From Streptomyces sp. NBC_00224 (lineage in GTDB: Bacteria; Actinomycetota; Actinomycetes; Streptomycetales; Streptomycetaceae), in contig NZ_CP108106.1 of NCBI RefSeq assembly GCF_041435195.1, positions 4,498,501 to 4,562,500 of the forward strand: a stretch of 64,000 nt of DNA, given 5' to 3'. Every line of letters begins with the position of its first letter. Positions within the stretch are counted from its first letter, which is position 1. The translations under genes and the position numbers were made by a program. This document shows positions 28,132 through 36,528 of this stretch, in pieces. A model generated the notes under the pieces. The model had not been told where the DNA came from, made no database searches, and worked only from the letters and a program-made list of their open reading frames with translations.

Positions 28132-28175
28132 GCGTAACGCAACTCGGTTACATTCTTTACTCAGTAACGAAATCG
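28132..28175. promoter_or_regulatory. GTAAC/GTTAC half-site array in the helD promoter region
   Basis: Three pentamers in alternating orientation, GTAAC near 28134, GTTAC near 28146 and GTAAC near 28163, lie immediately upstream of helD in an AT-rich stretch (ACATTCTTTACTCA). GTTAC-N12-GTAAC forms an inverted repeat of a size typical for TetR-family operators. Beyond it, at about 28187-28233, is an imperfect direct repeat with GGGGCTTGGGC and GGGGCCTTGGGGC halves. Confidence 0.45.
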
Positions 28176-28230
28176 GAGAGTGGGGGGTCTCGGGGGCTTG
28201 GGCTCTTGTCAGCGGGGCCTTGGGGCCTTG

Positions 28231-28839
28231 TCAGGCGTAACGTCCGAGCCCGTCCCTCAGCTGCGCGAACGCCTCCTCGGCGGCCACGATCGCGTCCCCG
28301 TGCACCGCCTCGGCGCTCTCACCGGCCTGGATCCGCCGCCAGTTCTCGTCCGCGAGGATCCGCTGTACGGCGATGATCTGGCCGGCGGCGAGGCGCGCGC
28401 CGATGTCCGCGCCCAGGGCCGCCGCGAGCGCGCCCTCGGCGCGGCCCTGGTACGAGAACAGCCGCGCCACCAGGCTCGGCGTCCCGTAGAGCAGCCCGTG
28501 GTACGCGCGGACCCGCGGGTCGTCGTTCAGCCCCGTCACCGGGTCGCGGCCGTCGAGCCCGGCCAGGAAGTGGCGGCGCAGGGCGGGGAGCGGCGCGAGC
28601 CCCTCCGTGCGCCCCTGCGCGACCACCCGGGCGGCCTCGTCCTCATGGTCGGAGAACCGGTGCAGGGCCAGGTCCTCCTTGGCCGGGAAGTAGCGGAAGA
28701 GAGTCGGCTTGGAGATCCCGGCGGCGGCGGCCACCTCCGCGACCGGCACATTGTCGAAGCCCTTCTCCAGGAACAGGGCGATCGCCACGTCCGAGACGGC
28801 CTGGTACGTCTGCTGCTTCTTCTGCTCCCGCAAGCCCAT
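28231..28839 (-). CDS. TetR-family transcriptional regulator
   Basis: The 202-residue protein has an N-terminal TetR helix-turn-helix: GLREQKKQQTYQAVSDVAIALFLEKGFDNVPVAEVAAAAGISKPTLFRYFPAKEDLALHRF (residues 2-62). A variable helical ligand domain follows (VRAYHGLLYGTPSLVARLFSYQ). Start ATG 28839 is chosen at the HTH; a further 12 residues upstream are possible. It is divergent from a quinone oxidoreductase gene with a palindrome between them and lies just upstream of helD, so it may control either or both. Confidence 0.9.
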   Translation of the reverse strand: MGLREQKKQQTYQAVSDVAIALFLEKGFDNVPVAEVAAAAGISKPTLFRYFPAKEDLALHRFSDHEDEAARVVAQGRTEGLAPLPALRRHFLAGLDGRDPVTGLNDDPRVRAYHGLLYGTPSLVARLFSYQGRAEGALAAALGADIGARLAAGQIIAVQRILADENWRRIQAGESAEAVHGDAIVAAEEAFAQLRDGLGRYA

Positions 28840-28879
28840 GGGGGTGAGGGTACGGGGAGGCTGCGGGAGGGGCACTTGA

Positions 28880-28897
28880 CCTCAACCCCACTTGAGG
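28880..28897. promoter_or_regulatory. Candidate TetR operator in the tetR-oxidoreductase intergenic region
   Basis: The inverted repeat CCTCAA (28880-28885) and TTGAGG (28892-28897) with a 6-bp spacer lies between the divergent starts (28839 and 28951). A partly overlapping TTGACCTCAA (28876-28885) adds a second half-site. Position and symmetry fit a TetR autoregulatory operator. Confidence 0.55.
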
Positions 28898-28950
28898 AAA
28901 AAGACTCCGATCAAGAACGTTTTCGCACACGACGGGGATGGGTGATCGGC

Positions 28951-29925
28951 ATGCGCGTGACACAAGTGGAGGAGTTCGGCGGCCCGGAGGTACTGGTTCC
29001 GGCGGAGCTGCCGGACCCGGTGGCCGGGCCCGACGAGGTGATCGTCGCGGTCGACCACATCGACACGCTCTTCGTGCAGACGCAGATACGGGCGGGGGCG
29101 TTCGGGGAGTACTTCGACGTCAAGCCGCCGTACGTGCCCGGCGGCGGTGTCTCCGGCACGGTGGCCTCGACCGGCGCGGAGGTCGACCCGGCGGTGTGGG
29201 CGGGGCGCCGGGTGATCGCCGCAGTCGAGCCCGGCAGCTACGCCTCGCTGGCCGCCGTCCCCGTCGACCACCTCGTCCCGGTCCCCGACGGCCTCGGCCT
29301 GCGCGAGGCGGCGGCCCTGGTCCACGACGCCGTGACCGCACTGGCCCTCCTCGACCTCACGACCCTGAAGGCGGGCGAGACGGTCCTGATCACGGGGGCG
29401 TCGGGGGGCATGGGCACGCTCCTGGTGCAGCTGGCTCGGGCGCGGGGCGCGCGAGTGGTGGGGGTGGCGCGGGGCGCCGAAAAGGTGTTCCTGGTACGGG
29501 AGTTGGGCGCGCACGTGGTGGTGGACGCGGCGTCCCCCGACTGGCCCCGCCACGCCGCCGAGGCGCTCGGCGGCCCGGGCGCGGACGTGGTCCTGGACGG
29601 AGTGGGTGGGGCGTTGGGCGCGGCGGCGTTCCCGTTGACGGCGACCGGCGGCCGCTTCTCGGCCCACGGCGCCCCCACGGGCCACGGCTTCGCCGCGGTC
29701 CCGACCGACGAGGCCGACCGCCGCTCGATCACGGTGCTGGGGATCGCGGACGTCCAACTCACCCCTGCGCGCCGCGTGACCTTGGCAACCCGCGCCCTGG
29801 AGGAGGCCGCCGCGGGGCGCCTGCGCACGGTGATCGGGGCGGTGTACCCGCTGGAGCGGGCGGGGGAGGCGCATGCGGCTATTGAGGGGCGGGCGGTGGT
29901 GGGGAAGGTTTTGTTGAGCGTCTAG
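28951..29925 (+). CDS. Zinc-type NADPH:quinone oxidoreductase (MDR superfamily)
   Basis: The 324-residue protein is a medium-chain dehydrogenase of the quinone oxidoreductase type: MRVTQVEEFGGPEVL start, P-x-V-PGGGVSGTV, and nucleotide-binding VLITGASGGMGTLLVQLARARGARVVG. The structural zinc cysteines of alcohol dehydrogenases are absent, as in zeta-crystallin-like enzymes. It probably reduces quinones or enones with NADPH. ATG 28951 is used; an in-frame GTG is 9 nt upstream. A divergent tetR gene with an intervening palindrome suggests substrate-inducible control. Confidence 0.88.
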   Translation: MRVTQVEEFGGPEVLVPAELPDPVAGPDEVIVAVDHIDTLFVQTQIRAGAFGEYFDVKPPYVPGGGVSGTVASTGAEVDPAVWAGRRVIAAVEPGSYASLAAVPVDHLVPVPDGLGLREAAALVHDAVTALALLDLTTLKAGETVLITGASGGMGTLLVQLARARGARVVGVARGAEKVFLVRELGAHVVVDAASPDWPRHAAEALGGPGADVVLDGVGGALGAAAFPLTATGGRFSAHGAPTGHGFAAVPTDEADRRSITVLGIADVQLTPARRVTLATRALEEAAAGRLRTVIGAVYPLERAGEAHAAIEGRAVVGKVLLSV

Positions 29926-29968
29926 GGGCACGGGGAAACTGGTGGGGCCGCGCAGTCCGGCCTCGCCC

Positions 29969-31138
29969 CTACCCCCGCCGCCGCACTCGCTCCCGCAGCC
30001 ACTCCCCGTACGCCGCCCGGATTTTTTCCTGCGTGGGGATCGCGGGCAGCCCAAGGGCGTCCTTCGCCGCGGCCAGTACCCGCTGGACCTTGCGGGCGGC
30101 CCGGGCCAGGCGCAGCCGGCCCGGGCCCGGTCCGGCGGCGGCCGCGCCCGTGCCCGCCGTCACCACTCCCGCCACCAGGGCCAGCGCCCCCGCGCCCACC
30201 AGCAGTGCCACGGCCGTGCGGATGACGTCGGTGTAGACGGACTGCGCCTGCTTGAACGCCAGCAGGTGTGGAAGGTCCCGCTCCCAGCCGTCGCAGCCAC
30301 CGGGGCGCGCGGCCCCGACCGCTCCCCGCCACGCCTCCTTGACCCGCAGCGCATCGCACTCGGGGTAGTTCATGAGGTGCAGATGGGTGGCCAGGTCGTA
30401 CAACGGGTCCCCGATCATGGCGAGTTCCCAGTCGATGAACCAGAGGTCGTCCCGCGAGTCGACGATCAGATTGCGCCGGTGCAGATCGCCGTGTACGAGG
30501 GAGAACGGCCGCGAGGCCAGTCCCCCGGCCCGCTCCCGCAGCCCATTCAGCGAAGTGGCCGAAACACCCAGCCTGTCGAATAGCGAACCGAACTCCCCGC
30601 TGTTCCTCTGGTAGACCTCGTGCTGCGTGAAGTCGATCAGCCCGCCGAGGAAGCCGCGCGTGTCCCCGTCCGGGACCCATGGCCGGGAATCGACCTCGGG
30701 AAGCGTTTTCAGGGCCAGCTCGCCGTGCTTGATGGCGGCCATCTGCCCGAATAATTCCCCAAGTTGACTGACGTGACGCCCGGAGAGGCGGCCGAGCCAG
30801 AATCGCCCGTCCCGGAGCGTGCGGCCCTCGACGAAGCCCTGAAGGAACACCCCCTCGGCGAATTCGGCGCATTCCGGAATGCGGGAGATGCGCCCCTTCA
30901 GCTCCATCAGCAACTGATCCTCGGAGGCGAAAGTGCGCCGGTCGAACCAGAGCAGACCCTCCCGGCGCACCCGCAGCTTTCCCCGGGCATAGACCTCGCC
31001 GAGCGGATTCCCTGGCGGCAGCACGATCGCGTATGCCTCGTGGTGGTGCCCCTGGAGCGGCCCGGTCACCCCCCGGACGCCGTTCCGGCTGAGCTCGACC
31101 GCGGCCCGGCGGGCCGGGGACGCCGTTTCGGTTGCCAT
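29969..31138 (-). CDS. APH/choline-kinase-like phosphotransferase with a C-terminal membrane segment
   Basis: The 389-residue protein has an aminoglycoside phosphotransferase/kinase fold. The Brenner motif SLVHGDLHRRNLIVD gives the catalytic Asp and metal-binding Asn, and DDLWFIDWELAMIGDPLYDLATHL the DFG-equivalent Asp. Unusually, a hydrophobic stretch (about residues 320-345, TAVALLVGAGALALVAGVVTAGTGAAAAG) and a basic C-terminal tail follow, so it may be membrane-bound. Start ATG 31138 gives MATETASPARR. It is the last gene of a GntR-HAD-kinase run, which suggests phosphorylation and dephosphorylation of a shared small metabolite; the substrate is unknown. Confidence 0.8.
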   Translation of the reverse strand: MATETASPARRAAVELSRNGVRGVTGPLQGHHHEAYAIVLPPGNPLGEVYARGKLRVRREGLLWFDRRTFASEDQLLMELKGRISRIPECAEFAEGVFLQGFVEGRTLRDGRFWLGRLSGRHVSQLGELFGQMAAIKHGELALKTLPEVDSRPWVPDGDTRGFLGGLIDFTQHEVYQRNSGEFGSLFDRLGVSATSLNGLRERAGGLASRPFSLVHGDLHRRNLIVDSRDDLWFIDWELAMIGDPLYDLATHLHLMNYPECDALRVKEAWRGAVGAARPGGCDGWERDLPHLLAFKQAQSVYTDVIRTAVALLVGAGALALVAGVVTAGTGAAAAGPGPGRLRLARAARKVQRVLAAAKDALGLPAIPTQEKIRAAYGEWLRERVRRRG

Positions 31139-31309
31139 CGTGTCGAGCCTTCGGGGTGCGGCGCGGATCGTGCCGCGGGGGACGAACAAGCTGGAGCGGG
31201 AGGTTACCGGGCCGCTGGGCCGGAATGGGCAGATCCGGCTGTTTTCACCGTGGGTGTCGCTCAGAACCTCTCCGTCCCACGTCTCCGCCGCACCTCGCCG
31301 CCGACGCCG

Positions 31310-32056
31310 TCACCTGCCCAAAAGCTCGCTGAGCGACTCCACGACCGGCACTCGTCCGTACCATCGGCGTTCACGATTCCGTTCGCCTGACGCGCGGCTT
31401 TCCCTGGGCTTTGGTACGAACGCGATGAACGGCACCCCCAGCCTGGCGGCGGCCCTCAGATCGTTCTTCGAGTCCCCGATCATGACGGACTCCTCCGGCT
31501 TGGACCCCGTCGAGTCGAGGGCGCGCAGCAACGAGTCCGGGTCCGGCTTCAGCTTGGCGATGTCCGGCACCCGGCCATGGATGTGCCCACCGAAACTCCC
31601 GGCCAGGTCCATCCGTCTGAGATACGCGACGACAGCCTCGGGCGAATTGTTCGTGGCAATGCCGAGCCGGGTCCGTACGGCAGCCAGCTCACGTATCAAG
31701 TCAACGGCGCCCTCCGTCGGTCGAGCCGACTCGGCGGCCCGCTCCTCCTGCTCGGTGAGACGTTTCTCCAGTTCCTCCACACAGGGGTCTCCCGGATAGC
31801 TCTGCTCTACCAGTCCGAGATATCCGAGGGGATCAGCCGTGAATTCACCGGGCGGAACGGCGACTTCGAGATCTTTTTCCAGCCAGGTGTGCAGGTCCTT
31901 CACCACAACGGACGCCTTGTGGTTGGCGAAGAGGCTGCACACCGGCCCGTCGAAGTCGAATATGACGCAATTCGCAGCATTGAGGAGATCATGCGGGTTG
32001 TCCACATCGCTCCATCCGTCGAGGAGAAGGCAGAATAGCGTCGCCCCGCCTCCCAT
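31310..32056 (-). CDS. HAD-superfamily phosphatase (phosphoglycolate phosphatase-like)
   Basis: The 248-residue hydrolase shows HAD motif I VIFDFDGPVCSLF (nucleophile and acid-base Asp), motif II LGIATNN, motif III Lys in KLKPDP and motif IV MIGDSKNDLRAA. A helical cap (residues about 45-110) makes it class C1. Start ATG 32056 follows GGAGGCAGGGCAGT; GTG further inside (protein VDNPHDLLNAAN) is an alternative. It starts 29 bp after the GntR stop on the same strand and precedes the kinase-like gene by about 170 bp. Confidence 0.85.
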   Translation of the reverse strand: MGGGATLFCLLLDGWSDVDNPHDLLNAANCVIFDFDGPVCSLFANHKASVVVKDLHTWLEKDLEVAVPPGEFTADPLGYLGLVEQSYPGDPCVEELEKRLTEQEERAAESARPTEGAVDLIRELAAVRTRLGIATNNSPEAVVAYLRRMDLAGSFGGHIHGRVPDIAKLKPDPDSLLRALDSTGSKPEESVMIGDSKNDLRAAARLGVPFIAFVPKPRESRASGERNRERRWYGRVPVVESLSELLGR

Positions 32057-32085
32057 ACTGCCCTGCCTCCCCAACGCTCCATTCC

Positions 32086-33003
32086 TCAGCGCCCGAGGTC
32101 GAGGCGGGTGGTGATGGTCTTCCACAGGTTGTCGAACCACCGCTGGGACCGCTCCACGAACGCCGCATCCCGCGACCCTCCGCCGCGCAGGTACTGGAAC
32201 AGCATCGACTCGTAACCCAGCGAGTCATAGATCTCCACCGATGTGTCGGCGATCCCCTGTTCGCGCTCGACGATGTCGTAGTAGCCGAAGAGCGCCTCGG
32301 AGCCGTTGAGCAGATACAGCTTGATCGGCGAGGTCAGCGGCAGCGCCTGGAACTCGATGTGGACGTCGATCTCCCCCTTCTCCCCCTCCTCCCCCTTGGG
32401 GATGCGCAGCGCCTCCAGGTTGTCCCGCAGGACGAGGCCCTGGGTGTTGCGCTGGCTCAGCCACCGTTCGTGGACCAGCCGGTCACCGTCCGCCGAGCGG
32501 TGTACGGGCCGGGGGAAGGCGAGGTTCATGTTCCGGTCGGGCAGCAGGATGCGTACATGGACCGAGTCCGGGCGGATCAGGCCCGCGTGGATCGCCCCCA
32601 GCGGTTCCCCCAGCGCCAGGTTGAGGGTCTCCGTCGTCAGGCACACCGCGTCGATCCGCACCTCCCGCGCACGGAACGCCTCCGCCACCCGGGGGCTGAG
32701 GACCGCCGCCGTGCGCTTCGGCTCCTCGTCCGACGGACGGGAGGCGGCCGGTACGGCGCTGGCGATCTTCGCCGGGGCGCCCTTGCGGCCCTCGGTGATC
32801 AGGCCCTCGCCGTGCAGCTGCTGCAGGGCCTGGCGCACCACCGTCCGCTCCACGCCGTAGTGCTCCACCAGCCAGGCCTGGGTGGGCAGTTTGGCGCCGA
32901 CCTTGAGCTCGCCCGCGCGGATCCGGGCCCGCAGGGAGGCCGCCACGTCGTCGGACGTGTGCCTGGCGCTCCCGCTTGCCGTCACCTCAGGTTCCGAAGT
33001 CAC
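32086..33003 (-). CDS. GntR-family regulator with an unrecognised effector domain
   Basis: The 305-residue protein has an N-terminal GntR winged helix (residues 15-80): DDVAASLRARIRAGELKVGAKLPTQAWLVEHYGVERTVVRQALQQLHGEGLITEGRKGAPAKI. The C-terminal 190 residues are not an obvious UTRA or FadR domain; they contain IDAVCLTTETLNLAL, VHVRILLPDRNMNLAFPRPVH and GSEALFGYYDIVERE, and could be a ligand-sensing module. Start is GTG 33003. It heads a run with the HAD phosphatase and kinase-like genes; the 154-bp upstream region holds four palindromes. Confidence 0.88.
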   Translation of the reverse strand: MTSEPEVTASGSARHTSDDVAASLRARIRAGELKVGAKLPTQAWLVEHYGVERTVVRQALQQLHGEGLITEGRKGAPAKIASAVPAASRPSDEEPKRTAAVLSPRVAEAFRAREVRIDAVCLTTETLNLALGEPLGAIHAGLIRPDSVHVRILLPDRNMNLAFPRPVHRSADGDRLVHERWLSQRNTQGLVLRDNLEALRIPKGEEGEKGEIDVHIEFQALPLTSPIKLYLLNGSEALFGYYDIVEREQGIADTSVEIYDSLGYESMLFQYLRGGGSRDAAFVERSQRWFDNLWKTITTRLDLGR

Positions 33004-33018
33004 ATCTGAACGCTACAA

Positions 33019-33132
33019 CTATCCGATAGCCAAGGGGAGTTGTTCCGGGTTGGTTTATGGGTCTTCAGATGGCGGGACAACTTCAGCAAGTTGTCCGCCA
33101 ACTTGGTGAAGTTCGCGCGGAAGCTCCGCGCG
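33019..33132. promoter_or_regulatory. Palindrome cluster between gntR and a small membrane gene
   Basis: Four inverted repeats lie in 114 bp between divergent genes. CTATCCGATAG is at 33019-33029. GGCGG(G)ACAACTT and AAGTTGTCCGCC at 33071-33099 have a 4-nt centre and one bulged G. AACTT-GGTG-AAGTT is at 33100-33113. CGCGCGGA/TCCGCGCG is at 33114-33132. The second and third share the AACTT-N4-AAGTT core with centres 21 bp apart, two helical turns, which suits cooperative binding of a dimeric regulator such as the adjacent GntR protein. Confidence 0.65.
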
Positions 33133-33157
33133 GCGGACCTCTACGGGGAGGGACTCC

Positions 33158-33349
33158 ATGCCTTTGATCGCGCTGTTCATCGCCTTAGCCGTCGTCGCCT
33201 CGGAGAGGCTGGTCCACCACAAGCTCGGGGCCGTGGGCACCGTGGGGGCCGTGGTGCTGTCCGTCGGCGTCCAGACCCACGACAACACCTTCATCGTCAT
33301 CGGCGCGGCCGCGCTCCTGGCCGCACTGATCCCGCAGGCGGACAAGTGA
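33158..33349 (+). CDS. Small hydrophobic membrane protein, function unknown
   Basis: The 63-residue protein begins at ATG 33158 after GGGGAGGGACTCC. It has two membrane helices (PLIALFIALAVVASERLVHH and IVIGAAALLAALIPQ) with a Gly/Val-rich middle (LGAVGTVGAVVLSVGVQ) that may be a third. No family recognised. It faces gntR across the palindrome cluster and may share its control. A hairpin terminator follows 10 bp after the stop. Confidence 0.75.
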   Translation: MPLIALFIALAVVASERLVHHKLGAVGTVGAVVLSVGVQTHDNTFIVIGAAALLAALIPQADK

Positions 33350-33358
33350 TCCGGGACC

Positions 33359-33380
33359 GCCGGGGCGGCACCGCCCCGGC
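33359..33380. terminator. Bidirectional hairpin between the small membrane gene and the Eis-type gene
   Basis: Perfect 10-bp arms GCCGGGGCGG (33359-33368) and CCGCCCCGGC (33371-33380) with a CA loop lie between convergent genes; no U-tract. Confidence 0.7.
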
Positions 33381-33388
33381 CGCCGCCC

Positions 33389-34678
33389 TCAGAACATGTC
33401 CGGGCACCAAGCCCGCCGCGACGTCCGCAAGAGGGCGTCCGCCCGGGCCGCTGCCCCCGCCGTCTCCTCGGCGGCCCGGCCCAGCGCGGCCAGTCGTACC
33501 GCCGACTCGTCTCCCAGGTACAGCGCCCCCAACTCCCGTATGTCCAGAGCGAGATCGGCCCGCCCGGTCGTCGGGGTGCACTGCGCGCCGGACTCGTCCG
33601 CGTCCAGGCGGTAGCGGCCCGACGCGAAGCCGGACACGTCCGTGACCTCCAGGACCAGGGTGCCCGAGGACGCGTACGTACGTGCCTCAAGGGCCCGTAC
33701 GACGTCCAGCACCCGCAGCCACAGGAAGTCCGCGTGCGTCACCATCCGGGCCGCGCGCGGGTCCGGGAGGAGCAGCGGGAGCAGGTCGTCGGGGGCGCGG
33801 TAGCCCGTGCGGACCTTGGTTATCCAGTCGACCGAGCAGATGAAGTGCCACAGGGCGCGCTCGGCGGCCGGGGTCAGCCCGAGCAGTCCGCGTACCGTCG
33901 CCGTGTTCAGCGGCTGCTTGGCGTCCGTCCACGTCTCGTCCGCGTGGTACGCCGCCAGGCCCTCCACCTCGCCCGCCGCCGAGCGGTACACCGCCCAGAA
34001 CGGCTCGGTCCACGGCTGGTCGTCCCGCCGGGCCGCGCCCGTACTCAGGTCCCACCAGCGGGCGTTCCGGCTCACCGCGCCGGGCTGCCCGGCCCGGAAG
34101 CGCTCGAAGAGTTCGGGGCCCAGCTTGCGTACGTCCTCGGCGTCGGCCAGCTCGATGCGGCCGCCGTCGTCCGGGCCCGACCAGCGCGGGTCCAGGCCCG
34201 CCCGGCCCGTGTCGACCTCCCACTCGGCGGTCCAGGTGGCGGGGCCGAACCCGTACCGCCCGTAGATCGGGTACTCGGCGGCGATCAGCGTCGCCGCCAC
34301 CTCGCCGCGCTCCTTCGCCGCCGCCAGGTCGTTCGCCATCATCCGGCTGAGCAGGCCGCGCCTGCGGTGGGTCGGGGAGACCGTGACGTTGGTGACCGCG
34401 CTGGTGGGGACGGCCGCGCCGCCCACCACGGTCAGCTCCTGCGCGAACGAGCGGAAGGTCGCCACACAGCGGCCGTTGTCGAACACGCCCTGCGTACGGG
34501 CCAGATCGCTGTTGGCCAGCCGGGACGTCGCATCCCTCTCGCCCACCACCGGCGGCCGCAGGAAGCCTGTGTTGACGGCCTTGAGCCAGTCCACGAACTC
34601 GGCTTCGGAGACGGTACGGAGGTCGAGGGAGGGGGTGGCGGGGTGGGCGGAGGCGGCGTCGCGGCGGCTCGGGCTCAT
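33389..34678 (-). CDS. Eis-type GNAT N-acetyltransferase
   Basis: The 429-residue protein matches the Eis family layout: an N-terminal GNAT domain with acetyl-CoA loop [17 protein letters not shown], a second degenerate GNAT domain and a C-terminal sterol-carrier-like domain. It ends CPDMF; in Eis the C-terminal carboxylate acts as a catalytic base, so the Phe terminus fits an active enzyme. Mycobacterial Eis acetylates aminoglycosides at several amines; the Streptomyces substrate is unknown. Start ATG 34678. It is about 80 bp downstream of the asparaginase gene on the same strand. Confidence 0.88.
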   Translation of the reverse strand: MSPSRRDAASAHPATPSLDLRTVSEAEFVDWLKAVNTGFLRPPVVGERDATSRLANSDLARTQGVFDNGRCVATFRSFAQELTVVGGAAVPTSAVTNVTVSPTHRRRGLLSRMMANDLAAAKERGEVAATLIAAEYPIYGRYGFGPATWTAEWEVDTGRAGLDPRWSGPDDGGRIELADAEDVRKLGPELFERFRAGQPGAVSRNARWWDLSTGAARRDDQPWTEPFWAVYRSAAGEVEGLAAYHADETWTDAKQPLNTATVRGLLGLTPAAERALWHFICSVDWITKVRTGYRAPDDLLPLLLPDPRAARMVTHADFLWLRVLDVVRALEARTYASSGTLVLEVTDVSGFASGRYRLDADESGAQCTPTTGRADLALDIRELGALYLGDESAVRLAALGRAAEETAGAAARADALLRTSRRAWCPDMF

Positions 34679-34759
34679 CCCGCCACGCTAGGCAGGCCCT
34701 CGCCCGGCTGTCGCCCGAATTTCCGCGCCCCCGCCGCCCTTGGAACGCCGCCCAGACCG

Positions 34760-35716
34760 CTAGAACGCCGCCCGGACCTCGCCCACCCGCTCCGCCCCGC
34801 CCAGCAGCGGCGCGCTGCCGATGCGGTCGACCACCGGGGCGTCCACGCCGAGCAGGCGCAGGGCGCGGGCCAGGACCGGGCCGAGGGCGCGCGCGGCGCC
34901 GTCGTCGACCTTGAAGGCGAGCGCGCGGCCGTCCGGCAGCGCCACCGCCTGGACCGCCTCCGCGCCCATCTTCGACAGCACCCCGGGCACCTCGCGCATC
35001 AGCCAGGTGTCGGGGCGGCGGGTGCCCGCCACGTACTCGGGGTGCGCACGCATCGCGTCCGCCACCCGGCGCTCCGGCGTGCCGGGCTCGGCGAGCACGA
35101 ACGTACGGAACGCGCGTGCCAGGCCCGTCAGGCTGATCGCCATCAGCGGCGCCCCGCAGCCGTCCGTGCCGACCGACGCGACCGGCTCGCCCGCCGCCGC
35201 CTCCACGCCGTCGTGGACCAGCCGCTGGAGCGGGTGCGCCGGGTCCAGGTAGGTCGCCTCGTCCCAGCCGTTGAGGCGGCAGGCGGCGAGCATGGCCGCG
35301 TGCTTGCCGGAGCAGTTCATGGTGACCCGGTCGCGGACGTGGCCCGCCGCCAGGTAGGTCTCAGCCTCGGCCGGGTCGAGCGGCAGGTCGGGCGGCGTCT
35401 GGAGGTCGTCCGGGGTCAGCCCGTGCTCGGCGAGCATCTTGCGGACGAGGTCGAGGTGGAAGCCCTCGCCCGAGTGGCTGGCGGCGGCGAGCGCGAGGCG
35501 CTCCCCGGCGAGGTCGAGCCCGGCCCGCAGCACGGCGGCGGCCTGCATGGGCTTGTTGCTGGAGCGCGGGAAGACGGGCGCCGCCGGGTCGCCGAGCGCG
35601 AGCTCCACGCTGCCGTCGGCCGCCAGCACCACCAGCGAGCCCCGATGATGGCCCTCGACGAAACCGGAACGTACGACTTCGGCGAGGACCGGGGGTATGA
35701 GGGTGTCGGTGGTCAT
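34760..35716 (-). CDS. Asparaginase (R. etli AnsA type)
   Basis: The 318-residue protein belongs to the asparaginase family typified by Rhizobium etli AnsA, unrelated to E. coli-type enzymes. Visible motifs are PRSSNKPMQAAA, ASHSGEGFH, the NCSGKHAAMLAACR loop and GTDGCGAPLMAISL. The Ser, Lys and Cys residues of these motifs form the active and zinc sites in the family. It should convert L-asparagine to aspartate and ammonia. ATG 35716 is preceded by GGAAGGCCCGCC, which fixes the start. Confidence 0.9.
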   Translation of the reverse strand: MTTDTLIPPVLAEVVRSGFVEGHHRGSLVVLAADGSVELALGDPAAPVFPRSSNKPMQAAAVLRAGLDLAGERLALAAASHSGEGFHLDLVRKMLAEHGLTPDDLQTPPDLPLDPAEAETYLAAGHVRDRVTMNCSGKHAAMLAACRLNGWDEATYLDPAHPLQRLVHDGVEAAAGEPVASVGTDGCGAPLMAISLTGLARAFRTFVLAEPGTPERRVADAMRAHPEYVAGTRRPDTWLMREVPGVLSKMGAEAVQAVALPDGRALAFKVDDGAARALGPVLARALRLLGVDAPVVDRIGSAPLLGGAERVGEVRAAF

Positions 35717-35776
35717 GGCGGGCCTTCCGGGCATGGACCCGCCTCGTAACCATCGAAGTGACCTTCGAATCGGTGG

Positions 35777-36385
35777 TCAGATGAGCAGGTCGTCTACTTG
35801 TGCTTCGCCTTCACGGTACCTGCGGGCGATCTCCGCACTGCAATCGTCGGCAGTCCGCTGGAGGTGCTGGCGGCGCCGCGAGACCTGCTGCTCGTAGCGG
35901 ATCAGCCGCCCCATCGCGGTGTGCAGCTCATCGTCCGTACGGGCGTCGAGGTCGGAGAGCTGGACCTCCGCGTCCATCTCGGCCGCCAGCCGCCGGTACT
36001 CGGCGCTGCGCGGCGTGGAGAGCGTGACGTGGCGGGCGGAGGCGCGGTGCAGGGAGGGCGCGTCCGCCAGGATCTCGGAGAGCCGCTCCACCACGGGCGT
36101 GTGCGGTCCGGTGCGCCGGGCCAGCTCGGCCCGCAGGATGTCGATACGCCCGTGCAGCAGCCGCCGCACATAGCTGAGGTCGGCCTCGTCGCTCTGCGAC
36201 CGGCGCCGCAGGGTCCGTAGCGCCGGCAGTCGCAGTGCGGTCAGATCGTGGTCTTTCGGTACGGGCAGATGGTCACCGGCACGCTGTACGGGCGGTCGCG
36301 AGACGGCCGCCCGCGCGGCCGGCGGACTCGTCCGGATCAGCGAAACGGGGCCGGGCGACTGCTGCCCGGCGCCAGGAGTGCTCAT
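35777..36385 (-). CDS. rsiG: RsiG, c-di-GMP-binding anti-sigma factor of WhiG
   Basis: The 202-residue protein has a disordered N-terminus (1-60), then two long helices forming an antiparallel coiled coil. The family binds a c-di-GMP dimer through two copies of E-x3-S-x2-R-x3-Q-x3-D. The second copy is exact (Glu165, Ser169, Arg172, Gln176, Asp180). The first is Glu67, Ser71, Arg74, His78, Asp82, with His in place of Gln. RsiG armed with c-di-GMP holds the sporulation sigma factor WhiG inactive. ATG 36385 gives [10 protein letters not shown]. No sigma gene is adjacent, which is normal for RsiG. Confidence 0.9.
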   Translation of the reverse strand: MSTPGAGQQSPGPVSLIRTSPPAARAAVSRPPVQRAGDHLPVPKDHDLTALRLPALRTLRRRSQSDEADLSYVRRLLHGRIDILRAELARRTGPHTPVVERLSEILADAPSLHRASARHVTLSTPRSAEYRRLAAEMDAEVQLSDLDARTDDELHTAMGRLIRYEQQVSRRRQHLQRTADDCSAEIARRYREGEAQVDDLLI

Positions 36386-36528
36386 GTGTCTTACCGTCCC
36401 CTCGACCGGTGCGGGATAGGGCGCACCGACTGTCAGCATCGTGCCACTCCCAGTGGCGCATATGCAGACACACACCACCCGTTCGGCCCCAGTCGGACCG
36501 GATTGGTGCGTGGAATAGGTTGGGTCCC

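Noticed and set aside
28124..28230. Rifamycin-associated element upstream of helD
   Set aside because: The required inverted repeat with a GGGGCTTGC-type half and its complement is not present; only an imperfect direct repeat is seen.
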